Assembly: GCA_045594025.1 (NCBI GenBank) | Contig: JAZNXS010000036.1 | Coordinates: forward strand, 1 to 21,795 | Source: Scatosoma sp045594025 | GTDB taxonomy: Bacteria; Bacillota; Clostridia; Christensenellales; Borkfalkiaceae | Direction of reading: 5' to 3' | Length of the DNA stretch: 21,795 nucleotides | Part shown: positions 17,119 through 21,795 of the stretch, one piece after another | Layout of the letters: each line of letters starts with the position of its first letter | Position numbering within the stretch: position 1 is the stretch's first letter | Program-made: the position numbers and the translations under genes | Notes under the pieces: model-generated | Databases searched by the model: none | What the model was told of the DNA's origin: nothing | The model's input: the letters and a program-made list of their open reading frames with translations, nothing else

Positions 17119-19002
17119 TTATTTTTTAATAATCGCCTTGAATTTACAAGAAGCGATACACATGCCGCACTTTACGCATTTTTCCTGATCGATCGTGTAC
17201 GCAGGAAGCCTTTTGCCGGGCGCGATATAATCCGTTTTCACAAAGGCATTTGTAGGGCATGCTCTTACGCAGACGCCGCAGCCGAAGCACTTATCTTTTT
17301 CGATTTGATACTGCATCAAATTCTTACAGATATGCGCAGGACATTTTTTATCGACGATGTGCGCAATGTATTCCTCACGGAAATGCTTCAACGTGGAAAG
17401 GATGGGGTTGGGCGCCGTTTGACCGAGCCCGCAAAGGGAGTTGGATCTAACGTTCTCTGCAAGATTATCCAGTTCGTCCAAATCCTCCAAGGTTGCCTTG
17501 CCGTCTGTGATTTTGGTAAGCAGCTCTAACATTCTCTTCGTGCCGATACGGCAGGGCGTACATTTGCCGCAGGATTCGTCGCAGATGAATTCCATATAGA
17601 ATTTTGCAACGTCAACCATACAGTTGTCTTCGTCCATAACGATCGCGCCGCCGGAGCCCATCATCGAGCCCTTCGCTACGAGGTTATCAAAGTCGATGGG
17701 GGTGTCCAAATCCTCTTCGGTCAAGCAGCCGCCGGAAGGGCCGCCCGTTTGAATGGCTTTGAACTTTTTATTGCCGGGGATACCGCCGCCGATGTCGTAG
17801 ATCAATTCGCGGAGCGTCGTACCCATAGGGATTTCAACAAGTCCGACGTTATTGATTTTGCCGCCGAGCGCGAATACTTTCGTGCCTTTGGATTTTTCCG
17901 TGCCGTGGTTTGAAAACGCTTCCTTGCCTTCTCTTAAGATATAAGGAACGCAAGCCAACGTTTCTACGTTGTTGATGATGGAAGGCTTATCCCAAAGCCC
18001 TTTCACCGCAGGGAAAGGAGGACGGGGACGGGGCATACCGCGCTGACCTTCAATCGAGTTCAAAAGTGCGGTTTCTTCACCGCATACGAATGCGCCTGCA
18101 CCCAGACGAATATGCACTCTAAACGAGAAATCCGTGCCGAGGATATTGTCGCCCAAAAGACCAAGTTCTTCCGCTTGCTGGATAGCAATTCTTAATCTAT
18201 TGACAGCGATGGGGTATTCCGCGCGTACGTAAAAATAGCCGTTTTGCGCGCCGATTGCATAGCCTGCGATCATCATACCTTCGATGACGGCGAGGGGATT
18301 TCCTTCAAGAATGGATCTATCCATAAACGCGCCAGGATCACCTTCGTCGCCGTTACATACCACGTACTTTTCACCTTCAGGCTGCATATAGGCGAACTGC
18401 CACTTTCTGCCTGCAGGGAAACCACCGCCGCCACGGCCTCTCAGGCCCGATTCTAAGACTTCCTTGATAACGTCTGCTCTATCCATTTGCAATGCTTTGG
18501 CAAGGCCCTGGAAAGCGCCTGCACCGAGGCTTTCTTGAATGTCTTCGGGGTTGATGCTACCGCAGCCGTGCAAAGCAATACGAACTTGTTTTTTATAGAA
18601 GTTGATATCTTCCTGTTTCGTGATTTTTTCTGCCGTGTTAGGATCTACGTAGAGGAGTCTATCGATGATTTCGCCTCCAATGATATCCTTTTCCACGATT
18701 TCCGCAACGTCTTCTACCTGTACGAGGCGATAAAGGGTATCTTCGGGGTAAATCTTTACGAAAGGACCCTGCGAGCAGAATCCAAAACAACCTACTTGGT
18801 TGACGGTTACTTTATCCTGCAAGTTCTTTTCTTCGATTAATTTATTAAATTCCGCAGTGATTTCATCCGATCTGGAGGAAAGACAGCCGGTACCGCCGCA
18901 AAGTACGATATGTCTTTTGCCGTCGCCGCCCGTGAATTTAGCGCTGAGGCAAGACGCACATTTTGCGTTGGCTTGTTTCAGTTCGTCAAAGTTTTTAATC
19001 AT
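17119..19002 (-). CDS. NuoF-like flavoprotein subunit of the hydrogenase (HydB/HndC-like)
   Basis: Carries NAD(H), FMN and Fe-S centres and links the hydrogenase to the NAD pool. The N-terminal thioredoxin-like 2Fe-2S domain has CGGTGC and VGCFGFCSQGP (about 35-80). The NADH/FMN core has GRGGGGFPAGRKW and NGDEGDPGAFMDR. An Fe-S site ESCGKCTPCRIG with CGLGQTAPNP follows. Two 4Fe-4S motifs close the protein (CFGCGVCVRACPTNAF and CVKCGMCIASCKFKAI). This layout matches HydB of electron-bifurcating hydrogenases and HndC of NADP-reducing ones; sequence alone does not choose between NAD and NADP. The start overlaps the preceding stop as ATGA, with GGAGG 7 nt upstream, so translation is probably coupled. 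Confidence 0.95.
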   Translation of the reverse strand: MIKNFDELKQANAKCASCLSAKFTGGDGKRHIVLCGGTGCLSSRSDEITAEFNKLIEEKNLQDKVTVNQVGCFGFCSQGPFVKIYPEDTLYRLVQVEDVAEIVEKDIIGGEIIDRLLYVDPNTAEKITKQEDINFYKKQVRIALHGCGSINPEDIQESLGAGAFQGLAKALQMDRADVIKEVLESGLRGRGGGGFPAGRKWQFAYMQPEGEKYVVCNGDEGDPGAFMDRSILEGNPLAVIEGMMIAGYAIGAQNGYFYVRAEYPIAVNRLRIAIQQAEELGLLGDNILGTDFSFRVHIRLGAGAFVCGEETALLNSIEGQRGMPRPRPPFPAVKGLWDKPSIINNVETLACVPYILREGKEAFSNHGTEKSKGTKVFALGGKINNVGLVEIPMGTTLRELIYDIGGGIPGNKKFKAIQTGGPSGGCLTEEDLDTPIDFDNLVAKGSMMGSGGAIVMDEDNCMVDVAKFYMEFICDESCGKCTPCRIGTKRMLELLTKITDGKATLEDLDELDNLAENVRSNSLCGLGQTAPNPILSTLKHFREEYIAHIVDKKCPAHICKNLMQYQIEKDKCFGCGVCVRACPTNAFVKTDYIAPGKRLPAYTIDQEKCVKCGMCIASCKFKAIIKK

Positions 19003-19487
19003 TGGTTTGCCTCCATTGCTCTATATTCTTCTACTACGCCTGGTACGGCAGCTACGGTGAGTTTCGGGTATACCTTACCGTTGATGGTAACGGCAGGGGC
19101 GATACCGCAAGCGCCGATACAACGCAAAGCGTCGAGGGTGAACAATCCGTCTTCGGAGGTTTCACCGGGCTTGATACCGATAATTTCGGAGAATTTATCC
19201 ACGATCTGCTGCGCGCCTTTTACGTAGCAAGCTGTTCCCAAACATACGCCGATGACGTATTTCCCTTTGGGTTGCAAAGAGAAGAAGGAGTAGAAGGTAA
19301 CGACGCCGTAAATTTCAGCGACGGAAATACCCGTTCTCGCGGACACGATTTCTTGCACTTCAAGGGGAATATAGCCGTATTCCTTTTGAATATCGCTTAA
19401 AATCATCATAAGCGGAGTCTTTTCATTGACATATCTGTCGCAAATCTCATTGATTTTCTTGACAGCAGCCTCTTGTAAATGAGCCAT
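18999..19487 (-). CDS. NuoE-like 2Fe-2S subunit of the hydrogenase (HydC/HndA-like)
   Basis: Small thioredoxin-fold 2Fe-2S protein, 162 aa, that passes electrons within the complex. The four ligands lie in CLGTACYVKGA and LRCIGACGIAPA, the family pattern C-x4-C ... C-x3-C. The N-terminal helical part (IQKEYGYIPLEVQEIVS) is typical. I place the start at the ATG at 19487 because AGGAGG lies 7 nt upstream; a frame extension to 19526 would put the start before that ribosome site. It is the first gene of a three-gene operon, and its last bases overlap the NuoF-like start by 4 nt. Confidence 0.94.
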   Translation of the reverse strand: MAHLQEAAVKKINEICDRYVNEKTPLMMILSDIQKEYGYIPLEVQEIVSARTGISVAEIYGVVTFYSFFSLQPKGKYVIGVCLGTACYVKGAQQIVDKFSEIIGIKPGETSEDGLFTLDALRCIGACGIAPAVTINGKVYPKLTVAAVPGVVEEYRAMEANQ

Positions 19488-19574
19488 GGATAGCCCTCCT
19501 TGTGAAAATAATTGATAAATAGCCAACGTCGTCTTTCAAAATTTTGCAAATTGGCCGTATAATTCAACAGTATA

Positions 19575-19602
19575 ATTATATCACACTTTTTTGCAAATAC
19601 AA
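19575..19602 (-). promoter_or_regulatory. Probable promoter of the hydrogenase operon
   Basis: On the minus strand a perfect TATAAT -10 (19575-19580) is preceded at 16 nt by a weak TTGTAT -35 (19597-19602), about 90 nt before the first start codon. The weak -35 lies inside an inverted repeat, which suggests control by a bound protein. Confidence 0.55.
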
Positions 19603-19613
19603 AGTATTTGTAA
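19591..19613. promoter_or_regulatory. 23-bp inverted repeat over the hydrogenase promoter, candidate operator
   Basis: TTGCAAATAC, three bases, then GTATTTGTAA form 10-bp arms with a single mismatch. The inner 7-bp arms are perfect. It covers the -35 region of the probable hydrogenase promoter. It does not match the Rex consensus I know (TTGTGA-type half sites), so the regulator is unknown. Confidence 0.5.
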
Positions 19614-19679
19614 CAGTATAAAAAGGATTTCAAATCGCTAAATCGATAAATTTTTATCTTATCAAGTGTGGGGAGAGAG

Positions 19680-19708
19680 TTGACAAGCTCGAAGGTTTAT
19701 GTTAGAAT
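19680..19708 (+). promoter_or_regulatory. Sigma-A-type promoter of the 238-aa hypothetical gene
   Basis: Perfect TTGACA -35 (19680-19685), 17-nt spacer and TAGAAT -10 (19703-19708), about 27 nt before the start codon. Confidence 0.85.
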
Positions 19709-19735
19709 AGTTTTTAATGTAAAAAGGGGTAGGAT

Positions 19736-20452
19736 ATGGCGAAGATAATATTACAAGGTACGACTTTTGAATACAAGGTATTGCCGCTGCATACATTTTC
19801 GAAAATATATTGGGCAAGGACGGCGACGTCGATTAAAAATCCCTACGTTACATATGACAATATAGGGGAGAATATTTCGATTGAGGAGCTGGAGTCGTGG
19901 ATAGTTTCCATGTTTCGTTTGCTTGCAGGCGCATATGCGAAAGAATACACGTTAACTTTTGAAAAGGCAGGGCTTGCGGTAGATTTTTATCCGCCCACCA
20001 AGGAGGGGAACGAGCTTTCTCGTGAGGAACGTAGAAACGGCGATTGCGTTATGGCACTGCGGCTTTTGATGCAGGATGGAAAGCAAGGCTTTTTAGGCGG
20101 CGTATATACGTTGCTATTTCATCGTAAGGATATAGAAACTTTTGCATCTGCATTGCAAAAAGAATTTGATGAAATATTCGGTGAACTCGTACATGGTATG
20201 GGAGAATACACGTTTGTAGGTGTCAGTCCGCTTGGGTATAAAGGGTGCTGTTATTGGTATTTAGATAAGAAAGGCGACGTAAAAGAGGGGGATTACGTTT
20301 GGGTGCGCATGGGCAGGCACAAAACGGAACAAATCGTTTACGTGGACAGAGTTCGCCGCTTTAACAACGATACAGCGCCGTACGATCCGGTAACGGTGAA
20401 AAGGGTATTGCGCAAAGCGACGAAAGCGGAAATAGGGAAGCTCTCCTATTAA
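19736..20452 (+). CDS. Hypothetical 238-aa protein, two-part, function unknown
   Basis: Not recognised. The ATG at 19736 follows AAGGGG at 19724-19729. The N-terminal part (about 1-160) is mixed alpha/beta with the segments HTFSKIYWARTAT and DCVMALRLLMQDGKQGFLGG and a Glu/Phe-rich helix (FASALQKEFDEIFGEL). The C-terminal part (about 160-238) looks like a small beta-barrel: GCCYWYLDKKGDVKEGDYVW, then MGRHKTEQIVYVDRVRRF, then DPVTVKRVLRKATKAEI. This GDYVwV...VxxV pattern recurs in small domains of phage and clostridial proteins and resembles the substrate-binding barrel of PriA, but that is only an impression. There is no signal peptide or membrane helix. It is a single-gene unit with a strong promoter, divergent from the hydrogenase operon. 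Confidence 0.85.
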   Translation: MAKIILQGTTFEYKVLPLHTFSKIYWARTATSIKNPYVTYDNIGENISIEELESWIVSMFRLLAGAYAKEYTLTFEKAGLAVDFYPPTKEGNELSREERRNGDCVMALRLLMQDGKQGFLGGVYTLLFHRKDIETFASALQKEFDEIFGELVHGMGEYTFVGVSPLGYKGCCYWYLDKKGDVKEGDYVWVRMGRHKTEQIVYVDRVRRFNNDTAPYDPVTVKRVLRKATKAEIGKLSY

Positions 20453-20461
20453 GAAAAAAAT

Positions 20462-20481
20462 AAAAAATTATGTAATTTTTT
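20462..20481 (+). terminator. Possible weak terminator
   Basis: AAAAAATTA and TAATTTTTT form a perfect 9-bp stem with a 2-nt loop ending in a T-run, but it is all A/T, so its strength is doubtful. Confidence 0.4.
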
Positions 20482-20503
20482 TCAAAAAACGGCTTGTTTA
20501 TTG

Positions 20504-20532
20504 TTGACAATCTGTTTTTGATGTGCTATAAT
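20504..20532 (+). promoter_or_regulatory. Consensus promoter of tRNA-Lys(CUU)
   Basis: TTGACA (20504-20509), 17-nt spacer and TATAAT (20527-20532): a perfect consensus sigma-A promoter, about 50 nt before the tRNA, as expected for a strongly transcribed stable RNA. Confidence 0.92.
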
Positions 20533-20582
20533 TCCATCGTTGATTATTTGAGAGCCCACAAAACGGTAATCGAAATCGATGT

Positions 20583-20658
20583 GGATGATTAGCTCAGTTG
20601 GTAGAGCAACTGACTCTTAATCAGTGGGCCCAGGGTTCGAGTCCCTGATCGTCCACCA
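20583..20658 (+). tRNA. tRNA-Lys (anticodon CUU)
   Basis: A complete 76-nt cloverleaf with encoded CCA. The acceptor stem is GGATGAT/ATCGTCC with one T-G pair, the D-stem GCTC/GAGC, and the anticodon stem ACTGA/TCAGT around loop CTCTTAA (anticodon CTT, codon AAG). The T-arm is CAGGG-TTCGAGT-CCCTG. It is transcribed alone, opposite to the tRNA cluster at the window's end. Its last bases are part of the palindrome that follows. Confidence 0.96.
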
Positions 20659-20700
20659 ACAAAAAAAGCACCTCAGATGAGGTGCTTTTTTTGTTGGTGG
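20653..20700 (+). terminator. Long perfect palindrome/terminator overlapping the tRNA-Lys(CUU) 3' end
   Basis: 23-bp perfect arms with a 2-nt loop. The inner GCACCTCA/TGAGGTGC stem and T-run (20686-20692) form a normal terminator. The palindrome extends outward through the A/T runs and CCACCAAC/GTTGGTGG, so the tRNA's last six bases are mirrored beyond the T-run. Confidence 0.85.
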
Positions 20701-20800
20701 AGGGACGAGAACCCTGGAAGGGTTCGCGCGAGCAAGGCAAAGCCTTGCGACGCCCTCCGAGGGGCCCCTTTAGGGGTATCGGAGATACCCTGATCGTCCA
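20701..20800. repeat. Hairpin-rich element A after tRNA-Lys(CUU), with tRNA-derived pieces
   Basis: No gene is supported. The element starts with GGACGAGAAC and GTTCGCGCGAG enclosing a hairpin (GAACCC/GGGTTC) that is an inverted plus direct copy of the T-stem of the tRNA just upstream. A train of small hairpins follows: GCAAGGC-AAA-GCCTTGC (20732-20748), CCCT/AGGG (20753-20763), CCCC/GGGG (20765-20776) and GTATC/GATAC (20776-20788). It ends with CCCTGATCGTCCA (20788-20800), a 13-nt exact copy of the tRNA 3' end at 20643-20655. Confidence 0.7.
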
Positions 20801-20834
20801 ATGCCTCACATGAGGTGCTTTTTTGTTGGTGGAG
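20801..20834 (+). terminator. Degenerate second copy of the tRNA-Lys(CUU) terminator
   Basis: CCTCA-CA-TGAGG plus a T-run, then GTTGGTGGAG, repeats the right half of the palindrome at 20653-20700. The left A-run and most of the left flank are deleted. It directly follows the copied tRNA 3' end. Confidence 0.55.
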
Positions 20835-20860
20835 CACGGTTAACGAAAATCGAACCTTTT

Positions 20861-21045
20861 ATTTCATCACGGCAAAGTCGTGTATATCATCCGCAACTTG
20901 TTGCGGAATATCATCAATTTTACAAAAAATTGTATATTATCAAGTCGCAGGGAATACACGCTAAAGCGTGATGAGATACAGCCCAAAGGACTGATGATAT
21001 ACACCTCACTTCGTGTGGTGATGATATGCCAAGTCTGCGACTTGG
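20861..21045. repeat. Array of seven small hairpins joined by 8-nt linkers in inverted symmetry
   Basis: No protein gene is supported. Left half: hairpins at 20868-20882, 20891-20906 (CCGCAACTTGTTGCGG) and 20915-20932, joined by TATATCAT, AATATCAT and TATATTAT. Right half: hairpins at 20957-20970 (CACGCTAAAGCGTG), 20979-20993, 21002-21020 and 21029-21045 (CCAAGTC-TGC-GACTTGG), joined by ATGAGATA, ATGATATA and ATGATATG. The right linkers are reverse complements of the left ones. CAAGTCGCAG in the centre (20941-20950) can also pair perfectly with 21035-21044. Stem sequences all differ while linkers are conserved. Confidence 0.7.
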
Positions 21046-21050
21046 ATAAG

Positions 21051-21083
21051 AAAAAAGCTCATCCTGTTCGAATGAGCTTTTTT
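21051..21083. terminator. Terminator-like hairpin between the array and element B
   Basis: AAAAAAGCTCAT/ATGAGCTTTTTT, 12-bp perfect stem with a 9-nt loop. It has a T-run in both directions. On the minus strand it follows directly after the copied 3' end of tRNA-Lys(UUU). Confidence 0.8.
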
Positions 21084-21084
21084 C

Positions 21085-21101
21085 TGGTGGTCCATCGGAG
21101 G
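21085..21101 (-). pseudogene. Duplicated 3' end of tRNA-Lys(UUU)
   Basis: 17 nt, CCTCCGATGGACCACCA on the minus strand, identical to the 3' end of the intact tRNA (21255-21271) and exactly 170 nt downstream of it. The rest of a tRNA is missing. Confidence 0.85.
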
Positions 21102-21217
21102 TTTTGCGCGATGCGCAAAGCGTCGTCGCTCGATAAGTTCTCGTGCTTAATTTTAAGCAACGGATTTCCGCGACTCGCGCGAACTCCGGGTAAAACCGAA
21201 GTTCTCGTCCAAAAAAA
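21102..21217. repeat. Hairpin-rich element B after tRNA-Lys(UUU)
   Basis: No gene is supported. Read on the minus strand it starts with GGACGAGAAC and GTTCGCGCGAG, as in element A, enclosing a 9-bp hairpin (21181-21204). One strand of that hairpin, CCGGAGTTCG, is an exact copy of this tRNA's own T-arm. Further hairpins are CGGA/TCCG (21161-21170), GCTTAA/TTAAGC (21145-21158) and TTTGCGC-GAT-GCGCAAA (21103-21119). ACGAGAACTT occurs twice. Confidence 0.7.
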
Positions 21218-21260
21218 CCACCAAAAAAGACCATCTGCAAGAGATGGTCTTTTTTGGTGG
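21218..21260 (-). terminator. Long perfect palindrome/terminator of the tRNA cluster
   Basis: 19-bp perfect arms with a 5-nt loop. The core is AGACCATCT/AGATGGTCT with a T-run. As at tRNA-Lys(CUU), the palindrome extends outward to CCACCA/TGGTGG and so includes the encoded CCA end of the tRNA. Confidence 0.87.
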
Positions 21261-21330
21261 TCCATCGGAGGCTCGAACTCCGGACACCTTGATTAAAAAT
21301 CAAGTGCTCTGCCAACTGAGCTAATGGGCC
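21255..21330 (-). tRNA. tRNA-Lys (anticodon UUU)
   Basis: A 76-nt cloverleaf with encoded CCA. The anticodon stem CTTGA/TCAAG surrounds loop TTTTTAA (anticodon TTT, codon AAA); the D- and T-arms are regular. The acceptor stem GGCCCAT/ATGGACC has a C3-A70 mismatch. It is the last gene of a five-tRNA cluster. Confidence 0.93.
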
Positions 21331-21354
21331 ATATTGGATTGTGTTGCCACTAAA

Positions 21355-21430
21355 TGGCTGGGGTGGCAGGATTTGAACCTACGAATGCCGGAATCAAAAT
21401 CCGGTGCCTTAACCACTTGGCGACACCCCA
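21355..21430 (-). tRNA. tRNA-Gln (anticodon UUG)
   Basis: A 76-nt cloverleaf with encoded CCA. The acceptor stem TGGGGTG/CACCCCA is perfect, with discriminator G. The anticodon stem CCGGA/TCCGG surrounds TTTTGAT (anticodon TTG). The U1-A72 pair is typical of tRNA-Gln. Confidence 0.95.
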
Positions 21431-21445
21431 ACGTGAAAAATAAAG

Positions 21446-21523
21446 TGGGGCGGGCAGAGAGAATCGAACTCACGACCTCCAGGGCCACAATCTGGCGCTC
21501 TAACCAACTGAGCTATGCCCGCC
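21446..21523 (-). tRNA. tRNA-His (anticodon GUG)
   Basis: Identified by the loop TTGTGGC (anticodon GTG) and the extra encoded G-1 opposite C73, the identity element of tRNA-His; the acceptor stem GCGGGCA/TGCCCGC is perfect and CCA is encoded. Two stem defects are visible: A31-C39 in the anticodon stem and T50-T64 in the T-stem. Confidence 0.93.
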
Positions 21524-21529
21524 ATTTAT

Positions 21530-21606
21530 TGGTGCGCCTGAAGAGATTCGAACTCCTGACACACGGCTTAGAAGGCCGTTGCTCTATCCAACTGAGCTAC
21601 AGGCGC
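21530..21606 (-). tRNA. tRNA-Arg (anticodon UCU)
   Basis: A 77-nt cloverleaf with encoded CCA. The acceptor stem GCGCCTG/CAGGCGC is perfect. The anticodon stem ACGGC/GCCGT surrounds CTTCTAA (anticodon TCT, codon AGA). Confidence 0.95.
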
Positions 21607-21630
21607 ATTCAATGCTCTCCTAAAAAAAAG

Positions 21631-21704
21631 TGGAGCGGGTGATGGGAATCGGACCCACGCGGCCAGCTTGGAAGGCTGGAATTCTACCCTTGCACTACCC
21701 CCGC
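21631..21704 (-). tRNA. tRNA-Gly (anticodon UCC), atypical
   Basis: A 74-nt cloverleaf with encoded CCA. The anticodon stem CCAGC/GCTGG surrounds CTTCCAA (anticodon TCC, codon GGA). It is unusual in three places: G6-A67 in the acceptor stem (GCGGGGG/CACCCGC), G12-A23 in the D-stem, and T-loop TCCGATT with C at position 55 where T is nearly invariant. G18-G19 are kept. It is the first gene of the cluster after the promoter. Confidence 0.9.
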
Positions 21705-21744
21705 ATTTCTCCGACTAACCCCGCCGCATCGATACCGCTTGTAT

Positions 21745-21773
21745 ATAATAGCATTATTCTCATAAATTGTCAA
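21745..21773 (-). promoter_or_regulatory. Promoter of the five-tRNA cluster
   Basis: On the minus strand a perfect TTGACA -35 (21768-21773), 17-nt spacer and TATTAT -10 (21745-21750), about 40 nt before tRNA-Gly. No other promoter-like sequence is seen between the tRNAs, so they are probably one transcript. Confidence 0.88.
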
Positions 21774-21795
21774 ACCTTTTTCGGGTGTTTTTTCA

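Noticed and set aside
19591..19613. Rex binding site at the hydrogenase promoter
   Set aside because: The arms do not match the TTGTGA/TCACAA type half sites; it is kept only as an unassigned inverted repeat.
20861..21045. CRISPR array
   Set aside because: The conserved units are only 8 nt, the intervening parts are self-complementary, orientation flips in the middle, and no cas gene is present.
20880..21315. Frames of about 130 codons on both strands across the hairpin array
   Set aside because: They run through palindromes, terminators and tRNA sequence, with no ribosome site and no protein-like composition.
21334..21642. 102-codon plus-strand frame with GWQDLNLRMPESKSGALTTW
   Set aside because: This is the well-known false translation of the antisense strand of tRNA genes.
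21631..21704. Staphylococcus-type non-proteinogenic tRNA-Gly
   Set aside because: G18 and G19 are intact and only T55 is changed in the T-loop, so the resemblance is incomplete; listed only as an anomaly.

Overview
The window looks like chromosomal DNA of a strictly anaerobic, fermentative Gram-positive bacterium, most likely a gut-type member of the Clostridia. The basis is an RNase J gene, a TrmR/TrhP-type gene pair as in Bacillus, strong AGGAGG-type ribosome sites with some GTG and TTG starts, sigma-A-type promoters, tRNA genes with encoded CCA, and a trimeric NAD-linked [FeFe]-hydrogenase. No phage or transposase gene is visible.

Left half, plus strand (203-12195). A 639-residue repeat protein of unknown function (203-2122) is closed by a terminator. 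A tightly packed eight-gene run follows: RNase J, a tRNA U34 O-methyltransferase (TrmR-like), a U32-family tRNA hydroxylation protein (TrhP-like), type I asparaginase, an M3 oligoendopeptidase, an M29 aminopeptidase, a COG0523 GTPase with a very His-rich insert, and a second COG0523-like GTPase with a Cys-containing C-terminal module. Themes are RNA metabolism and wobble-base modification, peptide and asparagine use, and metal handling. The run ends at a strong terminator (12209-12247). A separate gene (12311-13588) encodes a probable ferritin-like di-metal protein and shares a bidirectional terminator with the convergent genes to its right.

Middle, minus strand (13628-19487). An SDR oxidoreductase and a formate/nitrite-family channel form a two-gene unit with its own promoter. 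To their right lies a three-gene hydrogenase operon, transcribed leftward: NuoE-like, then NuoF-like, then the [FeFe] catalytic subunit. It has the composition of electron-bifurcating or NAD(P)-linked hydrogenases. Its probable promoter overlaps a 23-bp inverted repeat that could be an operator. A formate channel beside a hydrogenase fits mixed-acid or hydrogen-producing fermentation.

Right end (19736-21795). A hypothetical gene with a good promoter is followed by a single tRNA-Lys(CUU) on the plus strand and a minus-strand cluster transcribed Gly(UCC)-Arg(UCU)-His(GUG)-Gln(UUG)-Lys(UUU). About 600 bp of protein-free DNA lies between the two tRNA-Lys genes and is the most unusual part of the window. 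Each tRNA-Lys is followed by a long perfect palindrome, then a hairpin-rich element carrying inverted and direct copies of that tRNA's own T-arm, then a second copy of the tRNA 3' end and another terminator-like hairpin. Between the two elements is an array of small hairpins joined by 8-nt linkers whose orientation flips in the middle. Several tRNAs of the cluster also have stem mismatches, most strikingly tRNA-Gly(UCC), which has C at the normally invariant T55.
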